From contig OX235265.1 of assembly GCA_944472135.2 (NCBI GenBank), forward strand, positions 47,341,459 to 47,405,458: a stretch of 64,000 nucleotides of DNA, in the 5' to 3' direction. How positions within the stretch are numbered: position 1 is the stretch's first letter; each line of letters opens with the position of its first letter. This DNA is from Trichobilharzia regenti (lineage: Eukaryota > Platyhelminthes > Trematoda > Strigeidida > Schistosomatidae). The notes below the pieces were generated by a model. That model was not told where the DNA came from, did not search any database, and saw nothing but the letters and a program-made list of their open reading frames with translations. Of the stretch, positions 53,766 to 61,463 are shown one piece after another. The position numbers and the translations under genes were made by a program.

Positions 53766-54881
53766 TCAATTTCCCATTTTTTGTAGTATGATTCCAACAA
53801 AGGTCTATAGTCATTCCCTCTGCAATAATGTACATCAGAAGTCGTGGACATCAGATGCTTTTTGAGAATTCGAGATTTGAATAGCTTAGCAGGACTTCCA
53901 TGGGTACTTGTATGCTCTGCATTCAACAGACGCAATTTATGCATATGCAGCAATTCCTCCGTTTTAATCAGTTGCTCTCTCGTTTCAGTCAGCTGTTGAC
54001 GAATGGACAACCAGCCAGCTTCCATTTCACTCACTTGTTTCCGAAACACTCCACACTGATGTTTTAAATCCTTTTGCACACCTGACGCTGACTCAACAAA
54101 ACATTCAAGTTCACAGATCTTTTCACTACTTCGCTTATTCTCAGATTCCAGCTCAACGATTTGAGTTACCAGTCTGTAGATTTCTTTCTCCTTCATTAAA
54201 CAGGAGTTCTCAGCAGCTGAAAGTTTAACTGTTAAGTTTTTATTCGTCGCCTGTAAACTACCAACCAATTCATTGCTACTTTTCAACCTCCCTTCAACCT
54301 CTAACAAAGTTTTTCGTGTTTTAGACAGATTGGCTACCTCATTTTTTAAAACACGTGATACAATTGACGCTTGAGTTGCTGAACTTGTAGTGAAGGTTTT
54401 CATTAGATGAGATTGAGTATTGTGAAAAGTTGAAAGAGACATTGACTTCATTTTACCAGACAGTTTGGGAGAGTCGTGAGAATTCTGAGTAACATAAGTA
54501 TTCGAACTTCTGCAAACAGTCTTCATGTGTCCAACTTTACCACATTTATGACACTTAGCACCCCGAAAACGGCAAGTGCTTCGTAGGCGAATCTTTCCAC
54601 AAGAAAAACATGGGTTAATGTCTTCGATTTCTCGCTGCATTCTATTGGATGTGGACGGCAGTTTGGATTGCTTTCTAAGAACACTTGTATTTTCGACTTT
54701 GGACAACATGACATCAGGCACTGACGTAGTGGGAGCAGAGTATTCACTGTTGACATCTTCACATGTAATACATAAATCCTTAGCATTTTGAAAGGTACAG
54801 GAAGGAATCTGAATTAACTCTTTCTCTAACTTAGGAATATTGATTCCAGTAATTAGACGATCACGTAGTTGAGTATGCAGC
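53759..54881 (-). CDS. Gypsy-like Gag C-terminus with coiled-coil extension (5' partial)
   Basis: The frame enters from the LTR border and gives LRDRLITGINIPKLEKELIQ, CTFQNAKDLCITCEDV, then a double zinc knuckle CFSCG-(12)-CRF..AKCHKCGKVGHMKTVC. This is the order of Ty3/Gypsy Gag of the type in which a protease normally follows. Instead, from about residue 150 after the knuckle start a coiled coil of about 120 residues follows (SNELVGSLQATNKNL, QIVELESENKRSSEKI, QQLTETREQL), then a basic stretch and a stop. No DTG/DSG protease motif is seen. The fusion may be a captured host exon or a derived gag. There is no ATG upstream before the LTR. Confidence 0.7.
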
Positions 54882-55095
54882 TGTCAATGGAGTTGAAGAT
54901 TGAACGATCAATTCTTGGTTGTTTGCTCAAAATCAACTTCCCCGATTTTCGCGGAGGCATCAATACGACAGTCATCGTCTCATCGGTCGCTGTTCAGAAA
55001 GAAGAGTGAAACATCGTCAGAAGTAATACAATGATTTATTATTGTAATATTTGTTTTCAGACCTTAGTTCACTTATTCTTTTTATATGTTGGTGT
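54882..55095 (+). repeat. Second BEL copy, 5' LTR part 1
   Basis: Starts TGTCAATGGAGTTGAAG and follows the LTR of the 45.5-49.5 kb element to TATATGTTGGTGT, where the match stops. The remaining 144 bp of the LTR appear at 59,392-59,535. The two parts add to the expected 357-358 bp, so a LINE was inserted inside the LTR. Confidence 0.9.
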
Positions 55096-55391
55096 CACGC
55101 TACCGCGCGACCTTTGAAAAGGGAGTTAATTTTCACGCTCTTGTATATAATTGGATTTTGTTGTGTTATACGCTTCAAAAGTCCACAGATTTAACTTTAA
55201 ATCAGTTTATTCTTGTCGAAGTTAGTTTACGTTTCAGATCTGAGTCTATCAATTATAATAAGTGTTCTTATAACATAATAGCCACATATATCTATCGTTG
55301 TGCACTCATTAGCTTTTATCACTGATTTACAAAGGTTATATATATATATTTTGAAGTTGTATTTAACTTTTTCTGGTTCGTTTTAAATAAA

Positions 55392-56501
55392 ATGCCTGTT
55401 AAAAGAAACCGCTGCGGAAGGGTTATGTGCCAGTTTCCAGTGGATGAGGGAATGCAGTGTGATAACTGCAAGAGATGGTTTCACAGTATGTGCACGAACC
55501 TTACTCCAGCAGCATACAAACGCTGCTGCAAACCTCTAGCGAACTGGTTATGCAACGACTGATGTAGTACAACTAAACTCCGTATTACAGAAGCCATAGC
55601 TACTCTTAGTGGGGCTTTAAAGCTCATGGACTGCAAGCGTCCTCCACCACAGAAGAATACCAACTATTGCTCAGATAGCGATGACGTGACTAGCGTCATT
55701 GACAAAACAGCACATGTCCCAGATGCGACCTTGCCAATAAGTGAGTGCTCCACAGCACAGAAGAACACCCACCATATTACAGACACCCAGGTAGCCCCCA
55801 CGATACTGGATGAGCCCTCCAGTGACAGTAATGGAAAGACTGCCGTGAAGAAGAGGCGTACTAGGGGTCAAAAACCTGCAGCTCCAGTCGCCCAGGGACT
55901 GGCGGAACAAGCCTCATCCACACCGGTGAGCAGCAGACAGACGAACCCCACTAAGATTAGCGAGGAGGACGCCAATGAATGGCGCACCGTAGTCTCTCGC
56001 AAAAAGCGAGATAAGGATAACACTTCGGCCGCACCGCCCAAGAAGGATAGAAACACACTTACGCCTCAGGGCAAGAAAGTAACGGAAAGCAAACCCGATC
56101 TCTCTGATAGGTCTCTCATTCTCCACAAAGTGGAGGAGTCACTGGCTCTCGACCCTAAGACCAGATTCGAGCATGACCTTAACTTGGTCAAGCCCCTTTT
56201 AGACAAGCTACTGCCACAAACAGTATCAGGCATTACTATACACAGAGTATACAGAATAGGTCAAAAGCCTGACCCTACAGTAAGTGAACCTGTACGTCTC
56301 CTCAAAGTCGTACTAAACTCTAAAGCGGAGAGGGACGCTATTCTAAGCAACTCTCATATTCTCAAAGGATCAGGGATATCTGTCCGCGCTGACTTAAGCC
56401 TGGCAGACCGTGTCAAAAGACAGGCTGCGGCACTAGAATTAAGTGAGCAACGCCGGAACGGTGAGAAGAACCTTAAGATTAAGGGTTTTCGGGTTGTCTG
56501 A
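55392..56501 (+). pseudogene. CR1 ORF1: PHD-like finger plus nucleic-acid-binding domain, one stop
   Basis: From ATG at 55392 the frame gives MPVKRNRCGRVMC, MQCDNCKRWFHSMC and WLCND, a C4HC3-type PHD-like finger, then a TGA at 55559-55561. The same frame continues open from there to 56501. The C-terminal part has EWRTVVSRKK, a Lys-rich linker, VYRIGQ and RLLKVVLNSKAERDAILSN, similar to the RRM-like C-terminal domain of CR1 ORF1 proteins. Without the stop the protein would be about 369 residues. The stop lies inside the last finger ligands, so the finger and the binding domain are separated in this copy. Reinitiation at the ATG at 55626 would make a 291-residue protein without the finger. Confidence 0.8.
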
Positions 56502-56530
56502 GTTCGCAGTTTAATGATCCCAAAACCTCT

Positions 56531-59338
56531 GTGGGTGGGCCGGGGAAGCACCAATCTGAATTAACAGTCTGCTACACAAACGCCCGCAGCCTGTTAAATA
56601 AAAGGACTGAGCTGGCAAACATGATAGAAACCGGAAACCCGGATGTAATTATTATCACAGAGACATGGCTCACACCCGATGTCACTGACAACGAAGTTAA
56701 CCTGCCAAACTTCGAAGTGCACAGAGTAGACCGACTAAACCGCAAAGGAGGGGGCGTAGTCATCTACCTCAAGAAAGGCTTAACCGTGCGTAGTATCGAA
56801 GCACTTGCCCATGAAAGTGAGTCGTGCGAACTTCTACGCTGCAGACTTAAATGCATAGGCCAAGACATTGACCTCATTGCTGTGTACCACAGTCCTGACT
56901 GCAGTGCAGACGACTTCCTAATAGAGAAGCTAGGCTCCTGGACTTCAAAATGTCGAAGTCTCGTAGTCGGTGACTTCAACGCCCCAACAGTTGACTGGTC
57001 GAGCCTAACAACTCCATCTTCAGTCAACTCCTTTGACCATAAACTGCTAGAATCTAGTATATCGCTAGCCCTAGTCCAACATATCATTAAGCCCACGCGC
57101 TATGACTCACAGCACTCCTCATCAACTCTGGACCTAGTGTTCTCACACGGTGAGGATGTGGATCTCATACAACATCTTCCTCCGTTAGGAAGAAGTGACC
57201 ATGCTGTGCTCACTTTCAAGTTCACAGCAACGGCAGCAAGGGCCAAAACCCCAGCTCGACCAAACGTTTGGAAAGCTGACATAAATGCGATCGTCTCAGC
57301 AGCCAACTCAGTAAACTGGTACATCAATCCAGAGTCCCAAGTAGAAGCCGCATGGAACCAATTTAAGCAACTTTACGCCCAAGTAACTGTACCCTTCATC
57401 CTTTGGTCTGTTCCAAAGGGTCGGAAACATTCCCCCCCTTGGATAAACCGGGAGATTCGTAAGTTACTCAGACGTAAACGCAAATGTTGGAACCTGTTTG
57501 CAACACTTGAGACTTCTGAGACCAGGGAATTATATACTACTGCTAGAAATAAAGCTATCGCAGAAATCCGCCAATCAAGGATGAAGTTCGAGACACACCT
57601 GGCCCGAAATGCAAAGGCACAACCTAGGAAAATTTTCTCGTACTTGAATTTCAGGAATAAAACACCCAATGGTGTCCCAAACCTGATTATTGACAAAGAT
57701 ACAATCGAAGAAGATCAAGAAAAAGCAGAAGCAATGGCAAACTACTTCTCCCAAGTCTTCATACAGGAGTCATCACTGCCTATAGGATCAGCTCTGGCCG
57801 CATCAGAAGAACATGGGATAGATTCCGTTGACATCGACCAAGGCATCGTGCTCAACTTCTTAATGAAACTAGATGCAGGAAAATCAATGGGTCCTGACAG
57901 TCTTCATCCAAGGCTTCTCAAGGAGCTATCAGCCCACATAGCCGGCCCCTTGACCACGATCTTCAAGCTATCTCTCCAAAATGGAGTGTTGCCACGTGAT
58001 TGGAAAGACGCCATAGTAACCCCCATACACAAAGGAGGATCAAGACAAAGCCCTTCAAATTACAGGCCTATCAGTCTCACCAGCACTTTAATCAAGACAC
58101 TGGAAAGAATTATCAAGAAAAGCATCATGGCTTATCTGGAAAATAGCAGCTTGTTATCTGGAGCACACATTGGCTTCCGGAGGAACCTCTCATGCCTGTC
58201 AAATCTCCTGACTGCAAGAGAAAGCTGGGTCAAATCAAAGGATAACAGAAGACCCGTTGACGTCGTCTTCATAGACTTCAGTAAAGCCTTTGATAAAGTA
58301 CCTCACAAAAGACTACTCATGAAATTGGAAAGTCTTGGTATCAAAGGCAGACTACTAGACTGGCTCAGGGAATTCCTCATAGATAGGAGGCAGAGGGTTA
58401 GGATCAACTCAAAACTCTCCTCCTGGACAGCAGTAAGTAGCGGAGTGCCACAAGGCACGGTTCTCGGTCCTCTCCTTTTTATTCTGTATATCAATGAGTT
58501 ACCTCTGCTCACCGACTCCCCAATGGTCCTATACGCAGATGACTTAAAAATTTGGAGGGAGCTGAAGGGCAGCAGTGATACGTCCACCTTGCAAGACGAC
58601 CTCAACAAACTGTCGGAGTGGTCTGTTGAATGGATGCTCCCGATCAACGTGGCAAAATGTGCAACCATGCGCATTGGACAAGCAAGCACGAGCTCCTACG
58701 AACTAGAGGGAATAACACTTCCATCAGTTCAGACTCACTTGGACTTAGGTGTCATAGTTAACCACGACTTAAAAACTACAGCACACTGTCGCGCGGTGGC
58801 TGCACGTAGTTTCAGGTCCTTATGGGCGATTCGCAGAGCCTTTACAAGAATTACCAGAGATATTTTCACCTCCTTATACACATCTCTGGTTAGGTCAAGA
58901 CTGGAAAACTGCATCCAGGCCGCCAGTCCGTGTCTAAAAGGGGATTCACACATTCTAGAAAGTGTTCAAAGGAAGGCAACACGTATGGTTCACGGCATAG
59001 CTAACTTATCATATGAGGAAAGACTAGATAGTTTAAATCTCTCCTCACTGTCATACCGTAGGCAGAGAGGAGATTTAATCACAATGTTTAAAATTTTAAA
59101 TAATGACTACGGACCTGACGTATTCTCTCTTTTCCTTCCCACCAGGTCGGAACACCTTAGAGGACATAGCAGGAGAGTTCAAAAGCCAAGGAGAAATCAT
59201 ATTTCTGTTGAGTACTGGTTCTCACATCGAGTCATAAACTCTTGGAACCGACTCCCAGAAGAAGTGGTGTCTGCAACCTCAATTGATTCGTTCAAGAAGG
59301 GTTTGGACAACCACAGAAATCTACTAGAAAAGGATTAA
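56531..59338 (+). CDS. CR1 ORF2: APE endonuclease and reverse transcriptase
   Basis: This frame of 935 codons starts at a GTG here; it is open from 56477 and has no ATG before the endonuclease begins. EN motifs: YTNARSLLNK, ITETWLTP, VGDFNAP, STLDLVF and GRSDHA. RT motifs: TPIHKGGSRQSPSNYRPISL, motif A FIDFSKAFDKVPH, motif B GVPQGTVLGPLLF, motif C LYADDLKIW. The C-terminal region LENCIQAASPCLKGD, QRKATRMV and SWNRLPEEVV is typical of CR1. There are no stops or frameshifts. ORF1 ends at 56501 in the frame that would reach ORF2 by a -1 shift. Confidence 0.88.
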   Translation: MGGPGKHQSELTVCYTNARSLLNKRTELANMIETGNPDVIIITETWLTPDVTDNEVNLPNFEVHRVDRLNRKGGGVVIYLKKGLTVRSIEALAHESESCELLRCRLKCIGQDIDLIAVYHSPDCSADDFLIEKLGSWTSKCRSLVVGDFNAPTVDWSSLTTPSSVNSFDHKLLESSISLALVQHIIKPTRYDSQHSSSTLDLVFSHGEDVDLIQHLPPLGRSDHAVLTFKFTATAARAKTPARPNVWKADINAIVSAANSVNWYINPESQVEAAWNQFKQLYAQVTVPFILWSVPKGRKHSPPWINREIRKLLRRKRKCWNLFATLETSETRELYTTARNKAIAEIRQSRMKFETHLARNAKAQPRKIFSYLNFRNKTPNGVPNLIIDKDTIEEDQEKAEAMANYFSQVFIQESSLPIGSALAASEEHGIDSVDIDQGIVLNFLMKLDAGKSMGPDSLHPRLLKELSAHIAGPLTTIFKLSLQNGVLPRDWKDAIVTPIHKGGSRQSPSNYRPISLTSTLIKTLERIIKKSIMAYLENSSLLSGAHIGFRRNLSCLSNLLTARESWVKSKDNRRPVDVVFIDFSKAFDKVPHKRLLMKLESLGIKGRLLDWLREFLIDRRQRVRINSKLSSWTAVSSGVPQGTVLGPLLFILYINELPLLTDSPMVLYADDLKIWRELKGSSDTSTLQDDLNKLSEWSVEWMLPINVAKCATMRIGQASTSSYELEGITLPSVQTHLDLGVIVNHDLKTTAHCRAVAARSFRSLWAIRRAFTRITRDIFTSLYTSLVRSRLENCIQAASPCLKGDSHILESVQRKATRMVHGIANLSYEERLDSLNLSSLSYRRQRGDLITMFKILNNDYGPDVFSLFLPTRSEHLRGHSRRVQKPRRNHISVEYWFSHRVINSWNRLPEEVVSATSIDSFKKGLDNHRNLLEKD

Positions 59339-59391
59339 CATAGGCTGCAAGCCTTCTATCCTCAACCAATAAATCTGAATCTGAAAATCTC

Positions 59392-59535
59392 AACAATAAA
59401 GAAATATCAAGCGGCAGATCGGTGTTTTGGTTTTTTCGTCCGTTATAACTAAGCGTTTCTGAAATCTTCAAGGAACAGCGTGGGCCCGAGCGTAGCAAGA
59501 GCTGGGCATTAACGGTTTATGAGACGTGATTGACA
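59392..59535 (+). repeat. Second BEL copy, 5' LTR part 2
   Basis: It resumes with AACAATAAAGAAAT and ends GAGACGTGATTGACA, the 3' end of the LTR. Confidence 0.9.
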
Positions 59536-60328
59536 GTTTCTCACGATAGAAACAGATCTGGTGGATTCAAACAGTTGGTAAAAGTTTGGATAGTCGCCGT
59601 TCATTTTCCTGGTGCCGATCAAGTCCTCTTTGAACAAGCAATATCTGGAACGTTTTTGGAATTGGGTCAAGTTCAACAATGCCTTGGTCAAAGAAGGGAC
59701 AGAGTGTCTTGGATGCAAACAGGAAAGTAAGTCATGGTGACTTGTCTGTTACTTGTAACGATGTGTCTGATGTTAAACATGACATGGTTGATGTTACTGT
59801 TTCACCGTTCAGGGATAATAGGAACATCAAACTCCCTAAATTTGAACCACGGTGTTTCGACGGAAACCCAGCTGATTATATACAATTTGTAAAGGAGTTT
59901 GAGATCATGCTGAGTAGTTTTTTTTAAGTGATGAATTGAAGTTAATGTATTTGATGAGGTATTGCGCTGGAGTTGCTGCAAGAGCTATACAGTGCTGTAA
60001 GTTCATGAAGCCAAAAGAGGGTTACTACGAGGCTCTGAGCATACTACGACAAACGTTTGGAAGACCTTCGATGGTTGTAGGGAAATTATTCGAGGCTGTT
60101 AAGGGTAATGGTGATCAATTACAGGACGACTCCCAGACACTCACTGATTTTATGGATAATCTGCTGACTTATAAGAATACCTTGATTTCGATGAATTGCA
60201 TGAGTGACCTCAACTCGAGTTTTATCCTAGAAGTAACAGCAAGACGCCTACCTACTCGACTGCAAAGGAAGTGGGTGAAGATAAGCTCCCGTATGGAGGA
60301 TGAGGGTATCGAGTCAAGGTTTGATTAA
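59536..60328 (+). pseudogene. Second BEL copy, leader and truncated gag
   Basis: After the LTR the leader matches the first copy. Gag begins at the ATG at 59679 (MPWSKKGQSV) and follows the other Gag to LSSFF, where a T run at about 59,918-59,926 causes a frame change. The second frame (59,936-60,328) continues with LMRYCAGVAARAI to SSRMEDEGIESRFD, then similarity ends. About half of Gag remains. Confidence 0.88.
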
Positions 60329-60329
60329 T

Positions 60330-61230
60330 AATATATATTTCTTCCTGTTTATGCAGGAACATACCAATTGTACAGGCATGGATAAGTTATTATATAAATT
60401 ACACATAATTTGATGTATGATGAATTTACAGTTTGGTTGTTCTCTCTGACATGAGAGTCAGTCGGAACAGTCTGCTATAAAGTCTGTGTAGCACATAAAG
60501 AGATATAGAAATATTGTCTTCGCATTAAAAAAAACCAGACATCAGATGAATGTAATACGGATATCTGGGAAAAAAAGCTTGAAGTCAATTCTCTTATATA
60601 ACTTTGTTGTGAGCAACACCCTTGGTTTGAAGTTTATTGATGTATTATGTTGAGATCAGTGATATATTTATTCCACTTTTTCAGCAGTCTTATCTTAGTT
60701 TTATAACAGGAAAGAAATTTGACCGTGGATACGAAAACTAGATAAGGTCATGTTAAGTTGTTTTACTGCATCAAATGGTGTCGAGGTCGATTCCAGAATT
60801 CTCCATTTGCTCCATTTGTGTCTGCATGGCGGACTGTATTCGTAAGTTCAGAAAAATGTTGAAAACCAGTTGCTTCTTCATTTCAGATCATGAATACTCA
60901 TTTACAGCATGTTCGCCAGCGTCTTCAAATGGTAGAATTGGATCGTTCATGGAATTTGAGTGGTTATGATATAGATGGTTTGGAATTAATCCTCATTTCA
61001 GTTTAGATGCAGGGTTGTTCGACCTCGACCAGAAGATGAATAAGAGCAGCAGAATACCAGAAAGAGAAAGTATGTGAACATTAAAAGGATATTAATGTAT
61101 ATGTATAAATGTTTATGTCAATTTTATAACATATAAGTAAAAAATTACTTTTAATTATAGTTGCCTTTTCACTTTATTTATGCGAAGTCTTAGAGTTTAT
61201 TTAGTGTCATAATGTGTATTAATGAGTCTG
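60330..61230. other. Unassigned stretch with one exon-like segment
   Basis: No element was recognised. At about 60,885-60,965 (plus) a TTCATTTCAG acceptor-like site precedes an open stretch reading MNTHLQHVRQRLQMVELDRS, which looks exon-like in codon content, and a second TTTAGATGCAG follows at about 61,011. No family match could be made. Confidence 0.25.
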
Positions 61231-61234
61231 AGCG

Positions 61235-61410
61235 TTTTAGTGTTCTAATGACTGATGCGTTTTAGAAGTAATTAATGGTTTCTGGTAGGGATAGTCATTG
61301 GAATAAAACAGTTTATATAGCAAGCGTTTGAAGGTTACAATAAAGTGACACGTCCTATTTCTAAGGGTAAACTAATCCTGTATGTTCCGTACTAGTCTTT
61401 ATGCATCCAT
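61235..61410 (-). repeat. Decayed duplicate of the LINE 3' coding end
   Basis: The minus strand resembles the last 60 codons of the ORF at 61,464 onward, for example ISLPLEIGRV against NSLPLDIRTC and CFIPMT against LFHSTD. It is a second, older copy in tandem orientation. Confidence 0.55.
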
Positions 61411-61463
61411 GCTGCTAGTTTATTTATAGTTTAAAGATTGCTAAGGGTGTTGAAGTGCGTCTT

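Larger units (their letters stand above)
53520..54881 (-). mobile_element. Ty3/Gypsy-type gag fragment fused to coiled coil
   Basis: The segment lies between the LINE tail and the BEL LTR that cuts off its 5' end. It has lost LTRs, protease and the rest of pol. The coding content is described in the next two entries. Confidence 0.7.
55096..59391 (+). mobile_element. CR1-type LINE inserted in BEL LTR
   Basis: The 4.3-kb element has a 300-bp 5' UTR, ORF1 with a PHD-like finger (one in-frame stop), ORF2 with intact EN and RT, and a short 3' UTR ending ATAAATCTGAATCTGAAAAT. The borders are set by the split LTR. No clear target duplication is seen. ORF1 with a PHD-type finger plus APE-RT ORF2 is the CR1 layout. 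Confidence 0.87.
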
